Source: Flavobacteriales bacterium (GTDB taxonomy: Bacteria > Bacteroidota > Bacteroidia > CAIKAF01). From it: a stretch of DNA of 64,000 nucleotides. The number at the start of each line of letters is the position of its first letter. Within the stretch, counting starts at the first letter, position 1. The stretch lies in contig JAKRSD010000019.1 of assembly GCA_022402535.1 (NCBI GenBank), positions 123,933 to 187,932 on the forward strand. The letters run 5' to 3'. The notes beneath the pieces were generated by a model, which made no database searches, had not been told where the DNA came from, and was given only the letters and a program-made list of their open reading frames with translations. The translations under genes and the position numbers were made by a program. Positions 43,028 through 51,431 of the stretch are shown one piece after another.

Positions 43028-43474
43028 CCGTTTGTCAAACGTAAAAAGCGTTTTTTCCTTGATTTTGATTCTCTTAAAATCATTGTGATTCGGATTAATC
43101 AGATAATTATAATCACCAGGAACCACCACTGAAGGCACTTTTAACAATAGCGTTTGGTTTTCGTGAATAAACCGGTTTCCAATGTTCTGCGAAATTTCGT
43201 TATGCGGTACGGCATTCCAGCCTTTGGGTAATTGGGATGGATGTAGTTCATTAATTGTAATGTTATCCGGTATTTCTATTGCAACTAGCACATAATCAGT
43301 AGGAATAATGCCAAGAGGCAGGTGTATGGCTAATTCTGCGGTACACAAAGCCCGCGAAGAACCAGTGTACAAAACCGCCGTGCCTTTGCTGTTCCATCGG
43401 CCCCCTGTTTTTTCGGCTCCCGTTCCGCTCAGGTCATCGGCATACTTTGCTTTGCACAGCCTGTAAACAATCAT
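43010..43474 (-). CDS. RES-domain toxin
   Basis: 154 residues, one RES domain: MIVYRLCKAKYADDLSGTGAEKTGGRWNSKGTAVLYTGSSRALCTAELAIH carries the conserved Arg, Glu and Ser of the NAD-degrading toxins of type II toxin-antitoxin systems. The start overlaps the antitoxin gene by 4 bp. It is probably toxic by depleting NAD+ when its antitoxin is lost. Confidence 0.93.
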   Translation of the reverse strand: MIVYRLCKAKYADDLSGTGAEKTGGRWNSKGTAVLYTGSSRALCTAELAIHLPLGIIPTDYVLVAIEIPDNITINELHPSQLPKGWNAVPHNEISQNIGNRFIHENQTLLLKVPSVVVPGDYNYLINPNHNDFKRIKIKEKTLFTFDKRLFSRT

Positions 43475-43902
43475 GCAAGCGTGCCGTATTCTATGCGTTG
43501 GAGCTCGTCTTTCAGGAGAGCGATACCAAAGGTGTTATCGAGCAGGCTCTTGGGCTTGATATGACCCAGCGCAATATTTTCCGTGTTGAGCCAGGTATCA
43601 AAGGATTGTTTATTTCCGAAAATTTCAAGGCCCAAATTATACAACATGGCAATCTGAACAATTTTTTCGGATTGGGGCGTATCGAAGGTGTGCAGTGTTT
43701 TTTGGTAGCGCTGCATGGTGCGCTCAGAAATATGAAGAAACGATGCCCATTCCTGAAGGTTGAAGGGGCTGTTTTTGACAAAATCCAGAAAAGATTGGAA
43801 ACCAATACCATTACGGATGAGTGATATAAGCGAAAAAGCAAAGGAATCATTGGTGTTACCGTACGTCATGGTGGGTTCCTGAAGGATGTGTTTGCTACTC
43901 AT
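43471..43902 (-). CDS. Xre/MbcA/ParS-type antitoxin (DUF2384)
   Basis: 143 residues from the ATG at 43902; a GTG five codons earlier is in frame but lies next to the promoter box. N-terminal helix-turn-helix-like region (NLQEWASFLHISERTMQRYQKTLHTF) and C-terminal toxin-binding DUF2384 (WLNTENIALGHIKPKSLLDNTFGIALLKDELQRIEYG). It neutralises the RES toxin and represses the operon. Confidence 0.93.
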   Translation of the reverse strand: MSSKHILQEPTMTYGNTNDSFAFSLISLIRNGIGFQSFLDFVKNSPFNLQEWASFLHISERTMQRYQKTLHTFDTPQSEKIVQIAMLYNLGLEIFGNKQSFDTWLNTENIALGHIKPKSLLDNTFGIALLKDELQRIEYGTLA

Positions 43903-43918
43903 ATTCCTAAATTTCACC

Positions 43919-43956
43919 CAAATTTACAAATTGTCTTTTAAAATCCGACAATTGTC
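43919..43956 (-). promoter_or_regulatory. Promoter and probable autoregulatory site of the RES/Xre module
   Basis: A TAAATTTG -7 box (43926-43919) is preceded by an inverted repeat of ATTGTC and GACAAT with an 11-base spacer; the second half is part of the palindrome GACAATTGTC (43930-43956 overall). This is where the antitoxin would be expected to bind. The site overlaps the stop codon of the upstream methyltransferase. Confidence 0.6.
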
Positions 43957-44854
43957 ATACATTTAAATTCCCAAAACGGCAATAAACGCCCAACGGCAGT
44001 TTTACACCCGTTTGTGCGGGTAGGTACAATTCACCGGCTTCCGGTTGAATGTTTAAGCCTGCACCGGCGGCAATTTTCTGTATCATATTTTCTACAATCA
44101 ATGCCGAAAATCCTAGGGAATAGGTGTTGATGATAAAAAAGTGCTCTTCGGGGTCTAATAAAGAAATCACATCTTTCAACAGGTCGTTGATTTGTTTTTC
44201 GAGCACCCAGCTTTCGCCGTCGGGGCCATGCCCGAATGCAGGAGGATCCAATATGATGCCGTTGTATTTTTTACCCCGCTTTACTTCCCTTCGGGCAAAT
44301 TTCACGGCATCTTCTACCACCCAGCGTATATTATCCAAACCCGAAGATTCCATATTTCTGCGCGCCCAGCTCACCACCTGTTTTATGGAGTCCACATGGG
44401 TAACGTCGGCTCCCGCAGACTTAGCCGCCAGCGATGCACCGCCGGTGTAGGCAAAGAGATTCAGAAAGGTAGGATTTGCCTTTTTTACTTTTTTGAGCGA
44501 GTGAAATATAAATTCCCAGTTTACCGACTGTTCGGGAAAAACCCCTACATGTTTGAATCCGGTTAGCGCCAATGAAAAATTGATTTTTAATGGTCCGTTT
44601 GAATAATGGATTTCCCAATTATCCGGAATAGGTTTCAGTTTGATCCACTTCCCGCTGCGAGACCCTGTGCCCTGAAATTTTACATGGGCTCTTTTTTGCC
44701 ACTCGCTTTCGGGCAGCGTTTTGTCCCAAATAGCCTGCGGTTCGGGGCGAATGGTGATATACTCGCCAAAACGTTCCAATTTTTCGGATCCGCCACAGTC
44801 AATCAGTTCATAGTGTTCAGCCGGCGGGGCAAACAAAAGGGGTATGTGTTCCAT
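43955..44854 (-). CDS. Class I SAM-dependent methyltransferase (RlmI-like)
   Basis: 299 residues from MEHIPLLFAPP; an upstream in-frame start at 44908 would put codons inside the terminator of the ribosomal operon. The SAM site is PTFLNLFAYTGGASLAAKSAGADVTHVDS and the catalytic motif ILDPPAFGHGPDGESW. This NPP/DPP type modifies nucleobases, as RlmI does in 23S rRNA. The N-terminal PUA-like part is short, so the target is uncertain. Confidence 0.87.
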   Translation of the reverse strand: MEHIPLLFAPPAEHYELIDCGGSEKLERFGEYITIRPEPQAIWDKTLPESEWQKRAHVKFQGTGSRSGKWIKLKPIPDNWEIHYSNGPLKINFSLALTGFKHVGVFPEQSVNWEFIFHSLKKVKKANPTFLNLFAYTGGASLAAKSAGADVTHVDSIKQVVSWARRNMESSGLDNIRWVVEDAVKFARREVKRGKKYNGIILDPPAFGHGPDGESWVLEKQINDLLKDVISLLDPEEHFFIINTYSLGFSALIVENMIQKIAAGAGLNIQPEAGELYLPAQTGVKLPLGVYCRFGNLNV

Positions 44855-44865
44855 AAGGCCGTTTT

Positions 44866-44903
44866 TATAAAAAGAAAAACCCTGACGCAGTACGACAGGG
44901 TTT
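44866..44903 (-). terminator. Terminator of the rpsF-rpsR-rplI operon
   Basis: On the minus strand AAACCCTG, an 11-base loop and CAGGGTTT followed by TTCTTTTTAT. It lies about 20 bp after the rplI stop codon. Confidence 0.85.
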
Positions 44904-44922
44904 CTCAAGTAAACATAGAAAA

Positions 44923-45372
44923 TTATTCAGATACAACTTCAAAATCCACTTCCACAGAAACTTCTTTGTGCAATTTTACTTTTGCTTTGTAAGTTCCTAA
45001 TGTTTTGATATTGTCGCTGTTCAATAATGTAATTTGTTTGCGGTCGATGTTGAAACCGGCTTTAGCAAAACCTTCAGCTAACTGAAGGGAATTAACCGAA
45101 CCGAAAATTTTATCATTTTCGCCGGCTTTAGCACCGATTTTAATCACCAGGCTGCTGATAGCGGCTGCAGTTTTATTGGCTTCTTCCAGAAGTTTGGCCT
45201 CTTTGTGGGCACGCTGCTTCAGGTTTTCTGCCAAAATCTTCTTGTTAGAAGCGGTAGCAGGTATGGCATAACCGTTGGGGATCAGATAATTTCTGGCGTA
45301 ACCGGGTTTTACCACCACGATTTCGTCTTTAGAACCGAGGTTCTCCACTTCTTGTTTTAAAATGATTTCCAT
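44923..45372 (-). CDS. rplI: 50S ribosomal protein L9
   Basis: 149 residues, full length. MEIILKQEVENLGSKDEIVVVKPGYARNYLIP is the N-terminal rRNA-binding domain, then a long helix and the C-terminal domain (FGSVNSLQLAEGFAKAG). Last gene of the rpsF-rpsR-rplI operon. Confidence 0.98.
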   Translation of the reverse strand: MEIILKQEVENLGSKDEIVVVKPGYARNYLIPNGYAIPATASNKKILAENLKQRAHKEAKLLEEANKTAAAISSLVIKIGAKAGENDKIFGSVNSLQLAEGFAKAGFNIDRKQITLLNSDNIKTLGTYKAKVKLHKEVSVEVDFEVVSE

Positions 45373-45385
45373 TGCTTATCCTCCC

Positions 45386-45667
45386 TTATTTTAAAAGATC
45401 TGAAACATAAGGTAAAAGGGCCAACTGACGGGCTCTTTTTACCGCGGTAGATACTTTACGCTGATACTTTAAAGAGGTACCGGTTAAACGGCGTGGCAGA
45501 ATACGGCCTTGCTCGTTTACGAATTTCAAAAGAAAATCGGGATCTTTATAATCAATGTATTTGATACCTGCTTTTTTGAAGCGGCAGTATTTTTGTTTTT
45601 TCACCTCTACCGGAATCGGTGTCAGGTAACGTATTTCGGACTGATTTCCTGCGTTTTGCTCAACCAT
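45386..45667 (-). CDS. rpsR: 30S ribosomal protein S18
   Basis: 93 residues. The conserved core [40 protein letters not shown] is intact. It binds S6 on the small subunit. Middle gene of the operon, 13 bp before rplI. Confidence 0.98.
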   Translation of the reverse strand: MVEQNAGNQSEIRYLTPIPVEVKKQKYCRFKKAGIKYIDYKDPDFLLKFVNEQGRILPRRLTGTSLKYQRKVSTAVKRARQLALLPYVSDLLK

Positions 45668-45700
45668 GGTCGTACTTTTTAATGATTAATAATTAAGGAA

Positions 45701-46048
45701 CTACTTAGCCGCAGTTTTATCGGCCAGTTTCTGACGACGTTTTGCGTTGTACTCTATCGCATACTTATCTAAGCTTACGGTAAGGTTACGCATGATACGC
45801 TCATCACGTTTGAAAGTGATTTCAAGCTTAGCGATTAAATCGCCTGAAGCTTTGAATTCGAATAAATGATAAAATCCGGTGGATTTTTTGTTAATCGGAT
45901 AAGCGAGCTTTTTTAAGCCCCAGCTTTCTTCGTTCACAATTTCTGCACCGTTTTCCTGCAGCAACTCCTTGTACTTGGACGTGACCTCATTCAGTTGATC
46001 CTGAGAGAGCACGGGAGTCACGATAAAAACCGTTTCGTACTGGTTCAT
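45701..46048 (-). CDS. rpsF: 30S ribosomal protein S6
   Basis: 115 residues: [21 protein letters not shown] and the [23 protein letters not shown] core are typical. The C-terminus is ADKTAAK, without the acidic tail that RimK extends in E. coli. First gene of the operon with a perfect promoter 41 bp upstream. Confidence 0.97.
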   Translation of the reverse strand: MNQYETVFIVTPVLSQDQLNEVTSKYKELLQENGAEIVNEESWGLKKLAYPINKKSTGFYHLFEFKASGDLIAKLEITFKRDERIMRNLTVSLDKYAIEYNAKRRQKLADKTAAK

Positions 46049-46088
46049 TTTGAATTGTTTATAAATTTTAGTTCCTAAAAATGGACCG

Positions 46089-46119
46089 CAAAGATACAGT
46101 TTGTTGGTAAACCTGCAAA
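46089..46119 (-). promoter_or_regulatory. Promoter of the ribosomal operon rpsF-rpsR-rplI
   Basis: Minus strand: TTTG, a 19-bp spacer, TATCTTTG and then CGGTCC. It is a textbook Bacteroidota promoter. Confidence 0.9.
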
Positions 46120-46132
46120 TATGTTTTTGATT

Positions 46133-47383
46133 TTATTCTTCTTCCAACATCAATCTCAATAGGTTAAACCCGGTCATAAAGGTCATTTGTATATTGCGGG
46201 TGCGGTTTCCCATGAACCGGAATTTTTTTGCCCGGGTGCCTCCCGGACCCGAAACGGCTATCCAAACCGTGCCCACCGGTTTGTCGGGTGTGCCTCCGTC
46301 AGGGCCGGCAATGCCGGAGGTTGAAATGGCATATTCCGATCTGTATAGCTTTTTTACGCCTTCCGACATTTGTATTACGATGGTTTCGCTCACGGCTCCT
46401 TCTTTTTCAAGTACCTCTTTGCTTGCTCCCAATATTTTCGACTTGGCATCATAGCCGTAAGTAACCACACTGCCGTTAAACACTTTGCTGCTGCCCGGAA
46501 TCGATGTGAGCCTATGTGCCAGATAACCGCCCGTACAGCTTTCTGCAAAAGATACGGTGGCCTTATTTTTCTGTAATAATCTCATCACCACTTCTTCCAT
46601 GGTGTCGGTATCGTAGCCGTAAATTCTGTCGGGCAATATGGGATGCAATTCGGCAGCTTTCTGATTCAGGTAATTTTCGGCCCCTTCAAAATTTTCAATA
46701 ACGGTGAGGCGTAACCTTACCAATCCAGGCGAAGGTAAATATGCCAGCTTTACCCTAGAATCTAATGCGTTTTCCCAATCTTTTATCCGTTCCATCAGCA
46801 CACTTTCCGGCAATCCCTGGGTAAGGATAGTCTTATGCAATACGGGTGGAAGCTGAAAGCGCTTTTCTACAAACGGCATCACTTCATCTTCCATGAGCCC
46901 TTCCATTTCGTAAGGAACACCCGGTAAGGAAATCACCACGGTGCCGTTTTTTTCAAAAACCATACCCGGGGCCGTACCGCGAGTATTAGGTAGAATGGCA
47001 CATACATCCGGCACAAGGGCCTGCCCCTGATTGGCTTCACTGAATTCTCTACCCGCCAGGGTAAAGAAATCGTGCAGCATGGTATATACTTTTTCGTTTT
47101 TTACCAGCTTTCCGCCAAAATAGTTGTTCAGTGTAATTTTGGTGATATCGTCTTTGGTGGGGCCTAATCCTCCCGTAAAAATCAACAGGCTTACTTTTCC
47201 TATGGCTTCATTAAGCGCTTCCCGAATGGCTGTTTCCGAGTCGCCAAGCGAATACTTTTTCCGTATCCGAATTCCCGCCCGGTTCAGCGCTCTTGAAATA
47301 TAAGCCGAATTGCTGTCAACAATCTGTCCAATCAGAATTTCGTCGCCGATGGTAAGTATATCGGCCTGTATGTTTTGCGTCAT
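46133..47383 (-). CDS. cinA: CinA-like protein (nicotinamide-nucleotide amidase family)
   Basis: 416 residues: N-terminal molybdopterin-binding-like domain (AEILTIGDEILIGQIVDSNSA-type, FTGGLGPTKDDITK) and C-terminal CinA domain (VSFAESCTGGYLAHRLTSIPGSS; GIAGPDGGTPDKPVGTVWIA). The C-terminal domain deamidates nicotinamide mononucleotide in NAD recycling. It lies 6 bp from relA/spoT in the same direction. Confidence 0.95.
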   Translation of the reverse strand: MTQNIQADILTIGDEILIGQIVDSNSAYISRALNRAGIRIRKKYSLGDSETAIREALNEAIGKVSLLIFTGGLGPTKDDITKITLNNYFGGKLVKNEKVYTMLHDFFTLAGREFSEANQGQALVPDVCAILPNTRGTAPGMVFEKNGTVVISLPGVPYEMEGLMEDEVMPFVEKRFQLPPVLHKTILTQGLPESVLMERIKDWENALDSRVKLAYLPSPGLVRLRLTVIENFEGAENYLNQKAAELHPILPDRIYGYDTDTMEEVVMRLLQKNKATVSFAESCTGGYLAHRLTSIPGSSKVFNGSVVTYGYDAKSKILGASKEVLEKEGAVSETIVIQMSEGVKKLYRSEYAISTSGIAGPDGGTPDKPVGTVWIAVSGPGGTRAKKFRFMGNRTRNIQMTFMTGFNLLRLMLEEE

Positions 47384-47389
47384 GTGATT

Positions 47390-49630
47390 TTAGTTCATTC
47401 GAATAACAGTGATAACACCCGGAACCTGCCGAAGTTTATACATCAGGTCATCCAGGTGGTGGGTGTCCTGCACATACACCATAATCTGTCCCTCAAAAAG
47501 CCCGTCGCTGGTATCAAATGAAATGCTGCGCATATTCACTTTCAGCTGGTTTGAAATGATTTTGGTAATACGGTTCACGATGCCTACTTCATCAAATCCA
47601 TTCACTTTAATGCCCGCCAAAAAGGCCAGCGATTCGCGGTTTGTCCATCGGGCTTTTACAATGCGGTAGGCATAATTACTCATCAACTGCATGGCATTGG
47701 GGCAGGTGGTTTTATGAATTTTGATTCCGTCGCCTATAGTGACAAAACCGAACACTTCATCGCCGGGAATGGGGTTACAGCAGGTGGAAAGTTTGTAGTC
47801 CAGTTTTACGTCGTCTTCCCCGATAATGAGCGTATCTCCGTCGCGTTTGGTTTCTTTAATCAGATCTTCCAGGGAGGTTTTGTCCTGCTTCTTATCCGGA
47901 CTTTTTCTTCTGAGTTTGGTGGTTAAATAACTATACCAGCTTTTAGACGATTCGTCTTTATAAAACTGTTTGATCTCGTGATTGGTGATTCCGCCCGTGG
48001 CAACCTTGTAAAAGAAATCCTGCGAGGTATTTACCCTGAAATATTTCAGAATTTTAGTAATGTCTGCTTCGGTATAGTTATATCCGAGATGACGGAGTTT
48101 GCGCTCAAAAATTTCTTTTCCGTCTTCGGCCACTTTTCGTTTTTCTTCTTTTAGTGAGCCTTTAATTTTTTCGCGGGCTTTGGTGGTTTTCACCACTTTA
48201 AGCCAGTCTTCCTTGGGTGTTTGTTTCGATGAAGTGATAATTTCCACCTGATCTCCGCTGTTCAGTTTATAACTGATGGGAACAAGCCTGTTGTTTACTT
48301 TGGCGCCAATGCAGGTATCGCCCAGTTTGGAGTGGATATCATAGGCAAAATCCAGGGCAGTGGAGCCGTTGGGAAGGGTTTTTAATTCGCCTTTGGGGGT
48401 GAACAAAAAGATTTCGTCGGTGGTAAGGTCCAGTTTAAAACTTTCCACCAGATCCACGGCATTTTCTTCCTGATTTTCGAGTATTTCACGCACTTTCCGT
48501 ATCCATTCATCCACATTGCTTTCGCTGCCTTTTTCTTTGTATTTCCAGTGGGCGGCATATCCTTTTTCGGCAATGTCATCCATACGGCGGGTACGTATCT
48601 GCACTTCTACCCATTTGCCCGATGGACTCATCACCGTGGTATGAAGCGATTCGTATCCGTTTCCGCGTGGAAACGAAATCCAATCACGCAATCTGTCCGG
48701 CTTGGGGCGATATAAATCGGTTACCAGCGAGTACACCCTCCAGCAATCCGAACGTTCGTTTTCTCCTTCGGATTCAATGATGATGCGTATGGCAAAAATG
48801 TCGTAAATCTCATCAAAGGGAATCCCCTTATTTACCATCTTATTGTAGATGGAATAAAGCGATTTGGTACGGCCTTTTATTTCAAAAGTAAACCCCTGTT
48901 CGGTCAGCCTTTTTTTAATGGGGTTATTGAAACTGCTGATGAACCGTTTGCGGACATCTTCCGATTTTTTTAACCGGTTTATGATGTCTTCATAAATTTC
49001 GGGCTGCGTGTATTTCAGTGAAAGGTCTTCCAGCTCGGTTTTAATGCGATATAAACCCAGACGATGGGCGAGGGGTGCGTACAGAAACAGCGTTTCGTTG
49101 GCAATTTTAAGCTGCTTGTCGCGCTTCATGTGGTCCAGCGTCCGCATGTTATGAAGCCTGTCTGCCAGTTTGATTAAAATCACCCGTACATCATCGGAAA
49201 GGGTGAGAATAATCTTCCGGAAATTTTCGGCCTGGATAGAAGAAGTCTGATCAAAAACGCCCGAAATTTTGGTAAGACCGTCTATGATTTTAGTAACATC
49301 GCCTCCAAACATGGATTGTATATCTTCCAAGGTGAGGCTCGTGTCTTCTACGGTGTCGTGCAGTAATCCGCAGATAACGGAGGTTACGCCCAGTCCAATT
49401 TCTTCGGCACAGATCTGCGCCACGGCAATGGGATGATAGATGTACGGTTCGCCCGATTTTCGGCGCATCTCCTTATGGGCATCCACGGCCACTTCAAAGG
49501 CTTTGTGCACTCTTTCCTGATCCTGCTTCGATTTGATGGCAGGCCCCAGGGCTTTAATCAGTTTTTTATATCTGGTGAGCAGTTCTTTCTTTTCCTGCTC
49601 ATGGTCAATTATAATTTCGCCGTTGCTCAT
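47390..49630 (-). CDS. Bifunctional (p)ppGpp synthetase/hydrolase (RelA/SpoT)
   Basis: 746 residues from MSNGEIIIDHEQEKK; an upstream in-frame extension overlaps xseB and was rejected. Domains: HD hydrolase with HDTVED (91-96), synthetase (FAIRIIIESEGEN; RDWISFPRGNGYESLHTTVM), TGS (FLFTPKGELKTLPNGSTALDFAYDIH), a zinc-finger-like region (LSTCCNPIPGDEVFGF) and C-terminal ACT. Both catalytic sites look intact, so it both makes and degrades the stringent-response alarmone. Confidence 0.96.
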   Translation of the reverse strand: MSNGEIIIDHEQEKKELLTRYKKLIKALGPAIKSKQDQERVHKAFEVAVDAHKEMRRKSGEPYIYHPIAVAQICAEEIGLGVTSVICGLLHDTVEDTSLTLEDIQSMFGGDVTKIIDGLTKISGVFDQTSSIQAENFRKIILTLSDDVRVILIKLADRLHNMRTLDHMKRDKQLKIANETLFLYAPLAHRLGLYRIKTELEDLSLKYTQPEIYEDIINRLKKSEDVRKRFISSFNNPIKKRLTEQGFTFEIKGRTKSLYSIYNKMVNKGIPFDEIYDIFAIRIIIESEGENERSDCWRVYSLVTDLYRPKPDRLRDWISFPRGNGYESLHTTVMSPSGKWVEVQIRTRRMDDIAEKGYAAHWKYKEKGSESNVDEWIRKVREILENQEENAVDLVESFKLDLTTDEIFLFTPKGELKTLPNGSTALDFAYDIHSKLGDTCIGAKVNNRLVPISYKLNSGDQVEIITSSKQTPKEDWLKVVKTTKAREKIKGSLKEEKRKVAEDGKEIFERKLRHLGYNYTEADITKILKYFRVNTSQDFFYKVATGGITNHEIKQFYKDESSKSWYSYLTTKLRRKSPDKKQDKTSLEDLIKETKRDGDTLIIGEDDVKLDYKLSTCCNPIPGDEVFGFVTIGDGIKIHKTTCPNAMQLMSNYAYRIVKARWTNRESLAFLAGIKVNGFDEVGIVNRITKIISNQLKVNMRSISFDTSDGLFEGQIMVYVQDTHHLDDLMYKLRQVPGVITVIRMN

Positions 49631-49722
49631 ACCCTGTATAACTCCTGTGGTAAAGGTAACGGTTTTTAGGTTCGGATGTTTGTCTTTATCATTCTCTGTT
49701 ATTCTTCCTTGATTCGGGCATT

Positions 49723-49920
49723 TTATTCTTCCGTATTGTCTTTTAATTTTTGAATCTGTTCTTCGGTTTCGCGCAGGCGGGTTCTGCAAAACTGCACAAG
49801 TTCCAGGCTGCGTTTTATTTTTTCAATCAACGCATCGGGATCTGTTTTTCCGGACTCCATTTCGTCTGAAAGTTTTTCGAGTTCTTCCAATGCTTCGCTG
49901 TAGGTGATTTTCTTTTTCAT
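49723..49920 (-). CDS. xseB: Exodeoxyribonuclease VII small subunit
   Basis: 65 residues with the XseB pattern: ITYSEALEELEKLSDEMESGKTDPDALIEKIKRSLELVQFCRTRLRETEEQI, all helical. It forms the accessory part of exonuclease VII. Two bases separate it from xseA. Confidence 0.95.
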   Translation of the reverse strand: MKKKITYSEALEELEKLSDEMESGKTDPDALIEKIKRSLELVQFCRTRLRETEEQIQKLKDNTEE

Positions 49921-49922
49921 GA

Positions 49923-51116
49923 TTATGTAATTTGAGCTTGGCGAGTTCCGTCGTGGAGGACGATTTCTACCTTGTCTTCTGTTTGTAATTGAGTGGATGA
50001 CTGCACGGATTTTCCGTTTTTCCGTACCAGGGCATACCCCATAGCCAATATGCGTTGCGGATGGTTCATCAGGGCGGCCTGTTCCAGTTTGTCTAACCTA
50101 TGATTTTGAAAAGCCAGGGCCTGCCGCGCGGAAGGAATCAACCGCGATGAAATTTTCAATAAATCCATCTGCAGCTGACGGATTTTTTTTTCCGCGGCCT
50201 GTTGAATCATCTCGTTCAGGGCCAACACATGTTCTTCAAAAGCCACATTGTGTTCTATGATAAATGAAGCGGCTTTGGTGGGTGTTTTTACTTTGGTATG
50301 GCTCATCAGGTCGGCAATACTTACGTTGCGCTCATGTCCGATTCCGGTAATTACGGGTGTGGAAAATGCGGCAATATCACGGGCGAGTTGGTAGGTGTCA
50401 AACGGACCCAAATCGAGTCCGCTTCCGCCACCGCGAACCAAAACCACCAAATCAAAATCTTTTTTTGCATCGGCAACCGCCCTGAGGGCTTCGCAGATAT
50501 CGGCTTCTGCCCCCTGACCCTGTATGCGGGTTAAGTAAGGCTCCACGCGGAATGTGTATCCGTAGTCATTGCTTTCCAGTTCGTGCATAAAATCACGCAG
50601 GCCGTCCGAATCGGGGGCGGTTATGAGTGCGATGTTTTTTATCACGGTGGGTAGAGCAATTCTTTGGTTTTGGGAGCGGTATTCTCCGTTGCGCAGTTCC
50701 ACAAGGTCCGGGTTACGGGTCAACAGGTTTTCCAGCACCTGCTTACGGGCCATTTCAATCTGCCCCAAGGTATAATTCGGGTCGATATCGGTAACTCTTA
50801 ACCGCATGCCGAACACGGGATGAAAACCGACTTCCACATACAGCAGAATCTGAATGTTTTTTTCGAATCGGCGTCCGGTGGTTCTTTCAAAACGGGAAAT
50901 AATAGGATAATGACTGCGCCAGATTACGGCATCGGCTTTGGCTACGGTTTCCCCGTTCTTTTTTTCAATCAGGCTGAAAAAACAATATTGCCTGTCAGGA
51001 TAGTTTTTGATGTCTCCCGTTTCGGCCAATACCGGGAAAATATGCCCGGTGAATATTTCATCGAACGTTTTTTCTACCGCGCCCAGCAGCTGGGAAAGTG
51101 TGATTGGTTTCGCCAT
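49923..51116 (-). CDS. xseA: Exodeoxyribonuclease VII large subunit
   Basis: 397 residues from MAKPITLSQLLGAVEKTFDEIF. N-terminal OB fold followed by the catalytic domain with VVLVRGGGSGLDLGPFDTYQLARDIAAFSTPVITGIGHERNVSIADLMSHTKVKTPTKAA and a C-terminal coiled coil. It degrades single-stranded DNA to oligonucleotides. Confidence 0.96.
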   Translation of the reverse strand: MAKPITLSQLLGAVEKTFDEIFTGHIFPVLAETGDIKNYPDRQYCFFSLIEKKNGETVAKADAVIWRSHYPIISRFERTTGRRFEKNIQILLYVEVGFHPVFGMRLRVTDIDPNYTLGQIEMARKQVLENLLTRNPDLVELRNGEYRSQNQRIALPTVIKNIALITAPDSDGLRDFMHELESNDYGYTFRVEPYLTRIQGQGAEADICEALRAVADAKKDFDLVVLVRGGGSGLDLGPFDTYQLARDIAAFSTPVITGIGHERNVSIADLMSHTKVKTPTKAASFIIEHNVAFEEHVLALNEMIQQAAEKKIRQLQMDLLKISSRLIPSARQALAFQNHRLDKLEQAALMNHPQRILAMGYALVRKNGKSVQSSTQLQTEDKVEIVLHDGTRQAQIT

Positions 51117-51224
51117 TATTTTTGTCAGTATCGAGGACTGTAATATACTTTTTTCTCCTCCCTCGAACAGGTGATTTTGCATAATTTTTTTCCACCTTGT
51201 TTACAATGATTCTAAATTAGTCCC

Positions 51225-51401
51225 ATGAATTTGTCCGCAGAAAAAGAGAAAGAACAAGAATACACTCTTCCACAGGGGTTTATTTTTTGCGGCTGCGAAG
51301 CCCGCTTCAGCTTAACGGGCAATCAGGAAGTGTATAAGAAAAAATGCTGCAAAAAGTATAAAAGCAAAGGCAGGCATTGCAAAAGTTGTCCCAAGCTTTG
51401 A
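51225..51401 (+). CDS. Small cysteine-rich protein
   Basis: 58 residues, ATG to TGA. Cysteines are at 22, 24, 41, 42, 52 and 55, in FCGCEAR, KKCCKKY and HCKSCPKL, with a strongly basic C-terminal half. The pattern suggests a small metal-binding (zinc-type) or nucleic-acid-binding protein. It lies between divergent and convergent genes and is too short to be picked up by many annotation pipelines. It resembles short Cys/Lys-rich proteins seen in other Bacteroidota, with no assigned function. Confidence 0.7.
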   Translation: MNLSAEKEKEQEYTLPQGFIFCGCEARFSLTGNQEVYKKKCCKKYKSKGRHCKSCPKL

Positions 51402-51431
51402 GATTTTTTCTGAATAGAACTTCTAATAAAT

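Noticed and set aside
49631..49789. N-terminal extension of RelA/SpoT
   Set aside because: It would overlap xseB in another frame and has no similarity to the family N-terminus.
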